From positions 3,162,001 to 3,226,000 of the forward strand of contig NC_013739.1 of assembly GCF_000025265.1 (NCBI RefSeq): DNA of 64,000 nt. The letters run 5' to 3'. Shown piece after piece: positions 22,992 to 32,100 of the stretch. Each line of letters starts with the position of its first letter. Positions within the stretch are counted from its first letter, which is position 1. The position numbers and the translations under genes are program-made. This stretch comes from Conexibacter woesei DSM 14684 (lineage in GTDB: Bacteria > Actinomycetota > Thermoleophilia > Solirubrobacterales > Solirubrobacteraceae). Under the pieces are notes generated by a model. It saw nothing but the letters and a program-made list of their open reading frames with translations, was not told the DNA's origin and searched no databases.

Positions 22992-24049
22992 GACGCCGCT
23001 CCCTTCGCGGCAGAGCCAGACGAGCCGGCGGCGCCGGAGGAGCCGCCAGGCTTCCGCCATCCGCCGCGCGCCATCGCGAGCAGGCCGGACGGTCTGCCGG
23101 CGGCGTGGTAGGCCCACAGCGTGAGGATCAGGATCACGCCCTTGGCGATGTACTGCCAGTAGCTGAAGACGCCCGCGAGGTTGAGCAGGTTGTCGGTCAG
23201 CGCCAGCAGCAGCACCGCCGGGATCACGGCGAGCACGGAGCCGCGCCCGCCAGTGACAGCGATGCCGCCGATCAGTGCGGCGGTGATCGAGTCGAGCGCG
23301 AAGGGGTCGCCGACGTTCGGGTCGCCCGAGTAGATCCGCGCGACGAGCGCGAGGCCGGCGAGCGCGGCGAACATACCGCTGACCGAGTAGGCGATCAGCA
23401 GCGTGCGCTTGACGGGCAGGCGCGCACGTCGGGCGTGACCCTCGTCGCCGCCGACGGCGAACAGCGCACGGCCCCAGCGCGTCTCGGCGGTCGCGAGCCA
23501 CAGCAGCACGACGGCGCCGACCGCGAGCAGGAACGTCAGCGGGACGTTGCCGAAGACGGTCGTCAGCGGCGTCAGCAGGTCGGGCGGGACGATCCCGCCG
23601 GGCTGGCCGAGCACGAGCAGCGCGACGCCTCTGAAGATCGCCATCGTGCCGAGCGTCATCACGAGCGGGTTGACGCCCGAGACGACGCCGAGCCCGTTGC
23701 CGAGGCCGCCGGCGAGCCCGACGGCGAGCACGATCGCGATCACGAGCGCCGCGGAGCTGGACGAGGCGGCCGCGAGTACGGTCGCGAGCGACATCATCGA
23801 GCCGACCGAGAGGTCGATGCCGGCGGTCGTGATGACGACGGCCTGACCGGCCGCGACGAGCAGCAGCGGCGCCATCTGGAACAGCAGGGACTCGACGTTC
23901 GTCGGCGAGCGGAACGGCTCGGACATGATCGCGGCGATCACGACCGCGACGATCGAGACGAGCGTGATGAAGAACGCGGGCTTGAGCCCGGCGAGCGTCG
24001 TGGTGCCGAGCGGCGAGGAGCGCCGCGCGGTCGCGCGCAGGGCGCTCAT
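22988..24049 (-). CDS. sugar ABC transporter permease (RbsC-like), first
   Basis: A 353-residue membrane protein, about ten hydrophobic segments. GQAVVITTAGIDLSVGSMMS and YSGDPNVGDPFALDSITAAL are the two family blocks; RWGRALFAVGGD lies in the cytoplasmic loop that contacts the ATPase. The C-terminal 30 residues are a Gly/Ser/Ala tail. ATG 24049 overlaps the ATPase stop. Confidence 0.9.
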   Translation of the reverse strand: MSALRATARRSSPLGTTTLAGLKPAFFITLVSIVAVVIAAIMSEPFRSPTNVESLLFQMAPLLLVAAGQAVVITTAGIDLSVGSMMSLATVLAAASSSSAALVIAIVLAVGLAGGLGNGLGVVSGVNPLVMTLGTMAIFRGVALLVLGQPGGIVPPDLLTPLTTVFGNVPLTFLLAVGAVVLLWLATAETRWGRALFAVGGDEGHARRARLPVKRTLLIAYSVSGMFAALAGLALVARIYSGDPNVGDPFALDSITAALIGGIAVTGGRGSVLAVIPAVLLLALTDNLLNLAGVFSYWQYIAKGVILILTLWAYHAAGRPSGLLAMARGGWRKPGGSSGAAGSSGSAAKGAAS

Positions 24050-25542
24050 GCGGTCACCCCGGAGGCAAGGGTCATGATCTCTTCCTCGGTGGCGGAGTGG
24101 CCGGGCACGGTCCCGCGCACGGCTCCCTCGTACATGACGTGGATCTCGTCGGCGAGCCCGATCAGCTCGAGCATGTCGGTCGAGACGAGCAGCACGCCGA
24201 CGCCTCTGTCGGCCAGCTCGCGCAGGACGCTGTAGATCTCGGCGCGGGCGCCGACGTCGACCCCGCGGGTCGGGTCGTCGAGCACCAGCAGGCGCAGGTT
24301 GGGAACGAGCAGCCAGCGGCCGAACAGGACCTTCTGCTGGTTGCCGCCGGACAGCTCCCCGACGCGCTGCTCCATCGACGCGTAGCGCAGTCTGAGGCGC
24401 TCGGCGACCGGCGCGATCGCGCGCTGCTCGACGGCGCGGCTCAGCAGCCGCGACGGATGCAGCCGGTGGGCGGCGGCGACGGTCAGGTTCTCGGCGATCG
24501 AGAGCGGCAGCATCAGGCCGCTGCTGCGCCGGTCCGGCGGCACGAACGCGATGCCGGCTGCGATCGCCTCGCGCGGGGAGCGCAGCTTCGCGCGCGTCTC
24601 GTCGATCGCGATCGAGCCGGAGCGGACGCGGCGGACGCCGGCCGCCAGCTCGGCGACGACGTGCTGTCCGTGGCCCTCGAGTCCGGCGATCCCGACGATC
24701 TGGCCCGGTTTGACGGTCAGCGAGACGTCATGCACGCCGTGACCGCCGACCGCGTCGAACGTGAGGATCGGTGCTGCATCGGGGCGGGCGGCGCTGCGGT
24801 CTGGGTAGAGCTGCTCCAGCTCGCGCCCGACCATCGAGGCGACGAGCGACTCGCGCGTGAAGTCGGAGGCAGGGCCGGCGCCGACGAGCGCTCCGGAGCG
24901 CATGACGGCGATCTCGTCGGCGAAGCGGAAGACCTCTTCGAGCCGGTGCGAGACGAAGATGACGGAGGTGCCGGCCGCCTTCAGCCGCTCGGTCGCGGCG
25001 TGGAGCAGGTCGACCTGGCTGGGCTCCAGCGACGAGGTCGGCTCGTCGAGGATCAACAGCGCCGGGTCGAGCGCGACGGCGCGCGCGATCTCGACCAGCT
25101 GCTGCTCGGCGGGGGAGAGCTTGGAGACCGGCGTGTCGACGTCGATCGCGACGCCGAGCCGGTCGAGCGCGGCGCGCGCCTGGGTCCGCAGCGCGCGGTT
25201 GTTGACCGGACCGCGGCCGAGCAGGCGCGGCTCGCGGCCGATGCAGATGTTCTCGCCGACGGTCAGGTCGGCGAACAGCGACAGCTCCTGGTGGACGACG
25301 GCGACGAAGCCGTCGACCGTGGCGCTGCCGGAGCCGGGCTTGACCTCGCCGGCGATCATCGCCATCAGCGTCGACTTGCCGGCGCCGTTCTCGCCCATCA
25401 GCGCGAGCGTGCGGCCGGCGGCGAGCGTCAGCGAGACGTCGCGGACCGCGTGCGTCGCGCCGTAGCGCTTGTCGAGCGCGTCGCAGACGAGGACCGCCGC
25501 GGACGGCGGCCCCGCGGAGGGGCCGCCGTTCGCGTCGAGCAC
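24046..25542 (-). CDS. sugar ABC transporter ATPase (RbsA/MglA-like, two NBDs)
   Basis: A 498-residue duplicated ATPase. First domain: GENGAGKSTLMAM, LSPAEQQLVEIARAV, LLILDEPTSSLEP. Second domain, degenerate at Walker A as usual in this family: GIAGLEGHGQHVVAEL, LSGGNQQKVLFGRWL, LLVLDDPTRGVDVG. The start is uncertain. ATG 25584 would overlap the binding-protein gene by 32 bases, but codons between it and GTG 25542 (TCA, TCT, GCT, GAT, CGA) are foreign to this genome's G/C-ending usage, so I prefer GTG 25542, 10 bases after the preceding stop. Confidence 0.9.
   Translation of the reverse strand: MLDANGGPSAGPPSAAVLVCDALDKRYGATHAVRDVSLTLAAGRTLALMGENGAGKSTLMAMIAGEVKPGSGSATVDGFVAVVHQELSLFADLTVGENICIGREPRLLGRGPVNNRALRTQARAALDRLGVAIDVDTPVSKLSPAEQQLVEIARAVALDPALLILDEPTSSLEPSQVDLLHAATERLKAAGTSVIFVSHRLEEVFRFADEIAVMRSGALVGAGPASDFTRESLVASMVGRELEQLYPDRSAARPDAAPILTFDAVGGHGVHDVSLTVKPGQIVGIAGLEGHGQHVVAELAAGVRRVRSGSIAIDETRAKLRSPREAIAAGIAFVPPDRRSSGLMLPLSIAENLTVAAAHRLHPSRLLSRAVEQRAIAPVAERLRLRYASMEQRVGELSGGNQQKVLFGRWLLVPNLRLLVLDDPTRGVDVGARAEIYSVLRELADRGVGVLLVSTDMLELIGLADEIHVMYEGAVRGTVPGHSATEEEIMTLASGVTA
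25505..25527 (-). other. strong hairpin at the binding-protein/ATPase junction
   Basis: GGCGGCCCC-GCGGA-GGGGCCGCC, a perfect 9-bp G+C stem. It starts about 25 bases after the stop of the binding-protein gene, within the first codons of the ATPase gene. In sugar ABC operons a hairpin here often keeps binding-protein mRNA more abundant than that of the membrane components; that role is inferred. Confidence 0.55.
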
Positions 25543-25552
25543 GCTCGGTCGA

Positions 25553-26623
25553 TCAGCGATCGAAGAGTGCTCTGATCTGGGCATCGTCGAGTCTCGTGTC
25601 GACCCAGAAGCTGTCCGGCAGGTCGGTGCGGACGTAGTCGGCGAGGTTGTCCGAGGTGATCGGGGCCGGGTTGACCAGGTTCACCTTTCTGACCTCGTCG
25701 CCTCTCAGCAGGTTCAGCGTCTGCGTCAGCGCCTCCGAGCCGACCCAGGTCGGGTTGACGACGCCGATCGAGTCGAATCTTCTGTCGCCCGCTCTGTTGA
25801 GCGAGTCCCACACCTTCATCAGGCCGTTGTTGTTCTCGCCCGTCATCGGGACGAGCGGCTTGCCGGCGGCTCTGAACGCCTGGATCGCGCCGAGCGTCAT
25901 CGCGCCGCCCTGCGACCAGACGCCGTCGACCTCGGGGTGCGCGGCGAGCATGTTGGAGACGGCGGTCTTCGCTCTGGCGGTGTCCCACGCGGCGTGCGCG
26001 TCGGCGACGACCTCGATGTCGGGGTATCTGTCGAAGACGTCCTTGGCGCCCTTCCATCGCAGCGTGTCGGTGGAGAAGCCGGGGAGGCCGTTGAGGACGT
26101 AGATCTTGCCTCTGCCGCCGAGCTCTCTGACGAGCCACTCGGCGCCGGTTCTGCCGAAGACGATGTCGTCGGCGCGCACTTCGGCGGCGGTGTCTCTCGT
26201 GTCGGCCTGGCCCGCGACGAGGATGACGGGGATGCCGGCGCGGTTGGCCTGCTGGATCACGGGGACCGAGGCGGACGGCGAGATCGGGGTCATGATGATC
26301 GCGTCGACTCTGCGCGAGATCATCGACTGGACGTTCGAGATCTGCTTCTGGACCTGGTTGTCCGACTGCGTGTAGACGACCTTCTCGATCGAGTCTCTGT
26401 TGCGCTCGGCCGCGGCTCTGAACTCCTCGGCCAGCTGGGTCGACCAGCTGTTGCCGAGCCAGTAGACGTCGTAGCCGATCGTGAACTTGCCGCCGGGGTC
26501 GGCTCTAGTCGTGGCGGAGCCGGACGACGAGGACGACGAGCTGCCGCATCCTGCAACGGTCAGCGCGGCGGCGGCGACGGCGGCGAGCGCTGGAAGGCGC
26601 AGCCGCCGAACGGTCTTGATCAT
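25553..26623 (-). CDS. sugar-binding lipoprotein (RbsB-like)
   Basis: A 356-residue type-1 periplasmic-binding-fold lipoprotein, the first gene of the operon. Signal peptide with lipobox LTVAGC at about residues 21-26, followed by a Ser/Gly linker. Domain features are IGYDVYWLGNSWS, VDAIIMTPISPSASV, VDGVWSQGGAMTLGA and PMTGENNNGL, as in ribose/galactose-binding relatives. AGGAGA precedes ATG 26623. Codon use is odd: by my hand count 18 of 28 Arg codons are AGA, against a background of CGC/CGG. Confidence 0.9.
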   Translation of the reverse strand: MIKTVRRLRLPALAAVAAAALTVAGCGSSSSSSSGSATTRADPGGKFTIGYDVYWLGNSWSTQLAEEFRAAAERNRDSIEKVVYTQSDNQVQKQISNVQSMISRRVDAIIMTPISPSASVPVIQQANRAGIPVILVAGQADTRDTAAEVRADDIVFGRTGAEWLVRELGGRGKIYVLNGLPGFSTDTLRWKGAKDVFDRYPDIEVVADAHAAWDTARAKTAVSNMLAAHPEVDGVWSQGGAMTLGAIQAFRAAGKPLVPMTGENNNGLMKVWDSLNRAGDRRFDSIGVVNPTWVGSEALTQTLNLLRGDEVRKVNLVNPAPITSDNLADYVRTDLPDSFWVDTRLDDAQIRALFDR

Positions 26624-26694
26624 GGTCTCTCCTGGCTCCCTCGCGGAGGGGGCCGCACTGGTACGCGGCCCCATTTGCAACGAATCGTGCGGGG

Positions 26695-26723
26695 AGTATG
26701 CAGACCGCTAGTTGACTAGTCAA
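26695..26723 (-). promoter_or_regulatory. promoter and operator of the 11-kb catabolic operon
   Basis: Read on the minus strand: TTGACT (26718-26723), exactly 17 bases, then CATACT (26695-26700), 71 bases before the binding-protein start. The -35 forms half of the perfect 12-bp palindrome TTGACTAGTCAA (26712-26723). A GntR/UTRA dimer on it would block RNA polymerase. It is the best sigma-70-like promoter in the window and the only obvious start for 26623-15658. Confidence 0.75.
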
Positions 26724-26799
26724 GTGGTCGACTGCACGACTTGGCGCGTCGACCGTCCCGATCGAGGGTGGCAGCGCGGGGGCGCGGCCACGCGCCGGC

Positions 26800-26805
26800 T
26801 ACGCT
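26800..26805 (+). promoter_or_regulatory. -10-like TACGCT of the cupin gene
   Basis: TACGCT ends 8 bases before ATG 26814; no ribosome-binding site is visible, so the transcript is probably leaderless. Confidence 0.45.
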
Positions 26806-26813
26806 CCGCTGCC

Positions 26814-27242
26814 ATGAGCTACCGCGTGCTTCCGGCCGATCAGGCGTTCTGGCGCCCGTCCAACCAGCTTGGCGTCGACAACACCGATCTCGCCGGTCAG
26901 CTCGGTGCCACGTCACTCGGCGCGCGGCTGTGGCAGCTGCGGCCGGGGCAGTTCTCGACGCGCCATCGCCATGCCGAGGAGCACGAGCTGTACGTCGTGC
27001 TGGAGGGGATCGGTCGCATCCGCGTCGCGGACGACCTGCTCACGCTCGCGCCACTCTCCGCGCTGCTGGTCGAGCCGCGGACGGTGCGCCAGGTCTTCAA
27101 CGACACCGATGCGGACGCGCTCTGGCTCGTCGTCGGCGCGCCGCCGGAGGCGGCGAACACGCTGGAGATGACACCGGAGAAGCTGGCCGACATGTATCCG
27201 GACGGGCCCAGAGCGCCACCGCCCGAGCCCACGCCCGGCTGA
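26814..27242 (+). CDS. cupin-domain protein
   Basis: A 142-residue single-domain cupin. The two cupin motifs are visible: STRHRHAEEHELYVVLEG (His, His, Glu and a later His replaced) and RVADDLLTLAPLSALLVEP, followed by VRQVFNDTDADALWLVVG. Its role is unknown; cupins range from sugar epimerases to dioxygenases. It is divergent from the sugar operon and 73 bases from its operator, so it could be co-controlled. Confidence 0.82.
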   Translation: MSYRVLPADQAFWRPSNQLGVDNTDLAGQLGATSLGARLWQLRPGQFSTRHRHAEEHELYVVLEGIGRIRVADDLLTLAPLSALLVEPRTVRQVFNDTDADALWLVVGAPPEAANTLEMTPEKLADMYPDGPRAPPPEPTPG

Positions 27243-27276
27243 CGTCTCACCAACCGCTGTTCCAGGCCGCCGCCGG

Positions 27277-29031
27277 CTACGGGTCCGGCAGCGCGTTGGC
27301 CATGTAGCTGTGGCCTGCGGTGCTCGGGTGGATGCCCGTGTCAGCGCTGATGATCCAGGGCGGGCCGATCGGCGGTCCCGAGCAGAACGACGGCAGGTGG
27401 CCGGCGAGCAGCTCGTCCTGCGTCAGCGTCGACTGCGCGCTCGGTCCGTCGACCATGTACCCGAGCATCGAGCAGGAGAAGTTCGCCGGGTACAGCGGGC
27501 GCATGTCGATGCCGACGTTGAAGCGCGGCGGCGCGATCACGCGCAGGCGCGAGGAGCCGAAGGAGCCGGCGATCGTGGCGATCTGGTCGTTGAGCAGCTC
27601 GCTCATCCGCTCCAGCTGCAGCGTCGTGTAGGCGAGCGCGGAGCCCGGAATCGCGAGGTGGTATTGCATCAGCATGATCTGCGTCTTCGCCGGCGTGCGC
27701 GCGAGCAGGTCCGCGTAGAGGCTTCTGAGGTTGGCGGCGAGGCCGGCGCGGCCGAACGCCGCCAGCACGCAGTTCGTGTAGTTGCCGAACAGGTCCGACC
27801 AGAGCGCGCACTTCATGTTGTCGATCCCGAACAGCACGTCGCTCAGCAGCGGGTTCGCGCCGACCGTCGTGACGAGGTAGTCGGGCGCGGCCAGCTCGGC
27901 CGCGCGCGTCTGCGCGTAGAACTGGCCGCCGGGCGCCCAGTCGGCCGGCGCCGAGCCGGTGACCGCGTAGTTGGCGAAGTTCGTGATCCCGTTCCAGCCG
28001 GCCCAGCGCGCCGGCCACGCGATCACGTTCGAGAGCCCGTAGTCGGGCGCGTAGCGGACGGGCCCGTCGCTGTTGGTCAGGTTCAGCGAGTTCGACGAGC
28101 AGGCGTCGTTCAGCTGCGTTCCCGGCCGGCACGACAGCAGCTGCGACGCCGTCATCGGCGCGCGGCTGTTGAAGTAGCCGAAGCCGGCCGTGACCGAGTC
28201 GCCGATCGCGCGGACCGACGCGGTCGACGGGAAGCCCGAGCCGACCTGCACGTGGACCGGCGCGAGCACGGCGCCATCGTCCTGCGCGGCGACGGCGCGT
28301 CCGCGCGGCCGCCCTCTGAGCACGAACGCGTCCCAGCCGCGATGGCCGGCGTCGGAGCGGTAGACGACCCAGCGCGCGCTGGGTCTCAGCTGCCCTCTCG
28401 CCGGGCCTCTCGCGATCGACCAGCGCATCGGCACGCCGCACTGGGGCACCTCGATCGCGTACAGCCTGCGCGTTCTCGCGTGGACGAGCGGGACCGAGCT
28501 GCACGTGACCGCCGCGCCCGCCCGGCGCGTCGAGCCCTCCCGGCGGGGCGCGCGGACGAGCCGCCGCGTGCGGTCGGCGCTGCGCGCCTCCGCTCTGCCG
28601 TCGCGCTCGAGGTCGAGCACGGCGGCGGCCCGCACGCGCACGTCGAGCCGGCCGTCGCGGCGCAGCAGCCGGTCCGCGAGCGCGGTCGGGAGCGCGATCC
28701 GGTGGACGAAGCGGAAGCTCCCCCGCAGGTCGGCGCCGTCGCGCGGAAGCCCCGCTGACAGGCGCTCGCGCACCGCGCCGCGGACCACGCCGACGACGCG
28801 GCCGCGCGAGCGCAGCTCCACCCGCACGTCCGCTCTGCGGCCCTTCATGTGCAGCGGGTACCGCACGGCGACGAGCAGCGCGCGGGGCGCGTGCGGCGCG
28901 CCGGCGCCGGGAGCGGCGAGCCGGACGGCGCCGATCTCGGTGGGCGCCGGTCCCGCCGGCGCGGCGGCCGCGGCCACCGTGCTGGCGCTCCAGACCACCA
29001 GTGTTGCCAGCGCCGCTGCCCCGAGTCGCAT
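27277..29031 (-). CDS. secreted SGNH/GDSL-type hydrolase
   Basis: A 584-residue exported protein. Signal peptide (1-24), then a 220-residue N-terminal beta-rich, Arg-rich region, then an SGNH hydrolase from about residue 265: AIGDSVTAGFGY holds the nucleophile Ser, VTTVGANPLLSDV the oxyanion Gly-Asn block, and GIHPSTAGHSYM the catalytic His. Paired Cys residues in CRPGTQLNDACSS and KCALWSDLFGNYTNC suggest disulphides. Likely an extracellular esterase or lipase of the actinobacterial SGNH type; substrate not predictable. Confidence 0.82.
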   Translation of the reverse strand: MRLGAAALATLVVWSASTVAAAAAPAGPAPTEIGAVRLAAPGAGAPHAPRALLVAVRYPLHMKGRRADVRVELRSRGRVVGVVRGAVRERLSAGLPRDGADLRGSFRFVHRIALPTALADRLLRRDGRLDVRVRAAAVLDLERDGRAEARSADRTRRLVRAPRREGSTRRAGAAVTCSSVPLVHARTRRLYAIEVPQCGVPMRWSIARGPARGQLRPSARWVVYRSDAGHRGWDAFVLRGRPRGRAVAAQDDGAVLAPVHVQVGSGFPSTASVRAIGDSVTAGFGYFNSRAPMTASQLLSCRPGTQLNDACSSNSLNLTNSDGPVRYAPDYGLSNVIAWPARWAGWNGITNFANYAVTGSAPADWAPGGQFYAQTRAAELAAPDYLVTTVGANPLLSDVLFGIDNMKCALWSDLFGNYTNCVLAAFGRAGLAANLRSLYADLLARTPAKTQIMLMQYHLAIPGSALAYTTLQLERMSELLNDQIATIAGSFGSSRLRVIAPPRFNVGIDMRPLYPANFSCSMLGYMVDGPSAQSTLTQDELLAGHLPSFCSGPPIGPPWIISADTGIHPSTAGHSYMANALPDP

Positions 29032-29063
29032 GCGGGCAGTACACCAGAGGGACCGGGCAACGA

Positions 29064-29118
29064 CGCGAGGTGAGGCAGTTTGGTGCCCCTATAGGGCCTC
29101 AAACCACCTCACCTCGCG
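29064..29118. repeat. nested 55-base palindrome between two secreted-protein genes
   Basis: Outer arms CGCGAGGTGAGG (29064-29075) and CCTCACCTCGCG (29107-29118) are a perfect 12-bp match. Inside, TTTG (29079) pairs with CAAA (29100), and the centre is the self-complementary CCCTATAGGG. It lies 22 bases after the stop of the Ig-repeat gene and 32 bases before the SGNH start, both minus strand. Most simply a terminator; the TATAGG centre makes a promoter or operator role possible. Confidence 0.75.
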
Positions 29119-29140
29119 AACGTGGGCGTCTCCCGGCCGC

Positions 29141-32100
29141 CTACCGCACGAGGAACGAGCTGCGGCTCGCGAGCTTGCTGCCGAACACGCGCGTGCGCAG
29201 CACCAGGCGGCCTGTCCCAGCCGGCGCTCTCACGCGCAGCTGGTAGGCGCCGGTGCGGCGGTTCACGAGCGTCTTCCCGATCGGTCTCAGCAGCTTCGAG
29301 TTGGTGCACGCGGCGGCGCCTGCGCCGCCGTACGCGCGCACGCGCTTGACGCTGCCGAGCCGCGCCAGGTCGACGCGCCCGCGGATCGTGATCGTCGAGC
29401 CGCTGACCGACAGGCCCGTCACGACGTTCGCGCGCCGCAGGCGCACGGCCGGCGAGCGGGTTCTGCCGACGACGGCGCGGTAGCCGCCGCGCAGCCGTGC
29501 GCTGGCGGACCGCGGCGCGGTCACCGCCGCCGCGAAGCGCCCGCTCGCGTCGGTCGTGCCCTGCCCGACTCTTCTGCCGGACAGGTCGACGATCGACACT
29601 GCGGTGCCCGGCGCGTACAGCGTCAGCCCGCGCACCTGCACGCGCGCGCCGCGCGCCGTCACGTCGGTGACGACGACGTCGCCGCCGAAGCACTGGCGCA
29701 GGATCGTGCCGAACTGGCCGGGATCGGTCAGCGGGAGCGCGCCGTCGCCGGAGCCTCCGCCTCTGCCGCCCGAGCCGCCGCCCCCGCCGCCGCTGCCCGT
29801 GCCGCCGCTGCCGCCGGACCCGCCGGAGCCGCCGCCGCCCGAGCCGCCTCTGCCGCCGCCGCCTCTGCCGCCGTCGTCCCCGCCGCCGTCGCCGCCGGCG
29901 AGGCGTCTGACGTTCGTCGTCGGCGTCGTGGCGCTGTTGCCGGCGGCGTCGGTCTGGACGACGCGGATGCCGTACAGGCCGGGCGTGTCCGGCAGGTCGA
30001 CGACGCCGCTGTTGCCGCTCGGGACCGGGACTCTGGCGACCACGTTCCCGTTCGCGTCGAGCACCTCGATCGTCGCGCTCGCGGCGTCCGGGGCGCGTCT
30101 GAACGTGACCGTCAGCGCGTCGGCCGTGCCGCTCACCGTCGGCGCGTCGCCGGGGTCGGGCGGCGAGGTGTCGAGCGTCGTGTCGGTCGTCGGCGTCACC
30201 GCCGAGATCCCGCCGGCGTCCGCCTGCCGCACGCGGACGAAGTAGACGCCGTCGACGGCCGGCAGTCTGACGCTCCCTCTGCCGCCGGCCGGGACGTCGG
30301 CTGTGGCGACGACTCTGCCGCCGCCGTCGAGCACTTCGATCGTCGCTCTCGCCGCGTCGGGCGCGCGTCTGAACTCGACGGTCCGGTCGCGGCTGTTGCC
30401 CGCGCCCGTGATGGTCGGGGCGTCACCTGGATCGGGGGCGCCGCGGTCGAGCACGACGGGCGTCGTCGGCGTGACCGCGGAGTTGCCGGCCGCGTCGGTC
30501 TGTGTCACGCGGACGTCGTAGCTGCCGTCGGTGTCGGGCAGCGTCACCGAGCCTCTGCCGCCGCTCGGCACGTCGGCTGTGGCGACGACTCTGCCGCCGC
30601 CGTCGAGCACCTCGATCGTCGCTCTGTCGGCGTCCGGCGCGCGCGTGAACGCGACGTCGCGCAGGAGCGCGGTGTCGGCGCCCGTGACGGTCGGCGCGGG
30701 GCCGGCCGCCGGCGGCTGCCGGTCGAGCGTGACCGGCGTGTTCGGCGTCGTCGCCGAGTTGCCGACCGCGTCGGTCTGTCTCACCCGGACGTCGTAGCCG
30801 CCGTCGGCGTCCGGCAGCGTGATGCTGCCGCTGCCGCCGCTGGGCACGTCGGTCGAGCTGAGGAGTCTGCCGCCGCTGTCGAGCACCTCGATCGCCACTC
30901 TGTCGGCGTCCGGGGCGCGCGTGAACGCGACGGTTCGGTCGCGGCTGTTGCCGGGCCCGGTGACCGCGGGCGCCGGACCGGCGTCGGGACCGGAGCGGTC
31001 GAGCGTCACCGGAGTGCCGGGCGAGGTCGCCGAGTTCGTCGCCGCGTCGGTCTGTCTGACGCGGATCGTGTAGTCGCCGTCGGCGTCGGGCAGCGTGACT
31101 CTGCCGCTGCCGCCGCTCGGGACGCCGGCCGAGGCAACGACGCTGCCGCCTCTGTCGACCACCTCGATCGTGGCGCTCGTGGCATCGGCGGCACGCTGGA
31201 ACGAGACGTCGCGGTCGCGGCTGCTGTCAGCGCCTATGACGGTCGGCGCAGGGCCGGGGTTCGGGGCGACGCGGTCGAGCGTGACCGGCGTGCTCGCCGT
31301 CGTCGCCGAGTTGCCGGCGAGGTCGGTCTGTCTGACGCGCACGCCGTAGTCGCCGTCTCTGTCGGGCAGCGTCACGGTGCCGGTGTCCGACAGCAGCCCG
31401 ACGGGCGCGGTCGCGACGACTCTGCCGCCGCTGTCGACGACCTCTATCGTCGCCGTCAGCGTCGTCAGGTCACGGTCGAATCTGACGGTGCGGTCGCGGC
31501 TGTTGCCGGGGCCGGTGACCGATGGGGCGCCGCCCGCGGACGGGGCCGTCTCGTCGAGCGTGACGACGTCGCTCGTCACCACGGTCGGGTTTCCGGCGGC
31601 GTCCTCGAGCGTCAGTCTGACGCGGTAGTCGCCCTCGGCCGGTCCGATCTGGACGGTCGCGGTCCCACCGACGGCGGCGACCGGCGCGCCGACCGGGTTG
31701 CCGCTTCTGTCGATCACCTGTGCGGTCGCTCTGACCGCGTCGACCGGCGGCGTGAACGTGACGTTCCGCTGCGTGTCGGAGGAGACCGCCGGCAGCACTC
31801 TCAGGTCGATTGCCGAGCCATCCGGCCCGACACGGTCGAGCGTGGCCTGCACGGGCGTGCTGGTCGAGGTCAGTCTCGCGTCGTTCTCCCGCACGACGCG
31901 GACGTCGTAGGTGCCGTCGGCGTCCGGCAGCGTGATCGCCACCGAGCCGTCGCCGTCGGCGTCGTCGAAGCTGCCGAGGACGGTCGAGCCGCCTGCGGCG
32001 AGGACCTCGACGGTCGCTCTCACGATGGTGCCGTCACGGGTGAACGTGGCGGTGCGGTTGCGGCTGTTGCCGGCGCCGCTCACGACCGGCGGGCCGCCGG

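Noticed and set aside
24046-25584. ATPase start at ATG 25584
   Set aside because: The first 14 codons contain TCA, TCT, GCT, GAT and CGA, unlike the gene body, and overlap the binding-protein gene; GTG 25542 fits better, though not proven.
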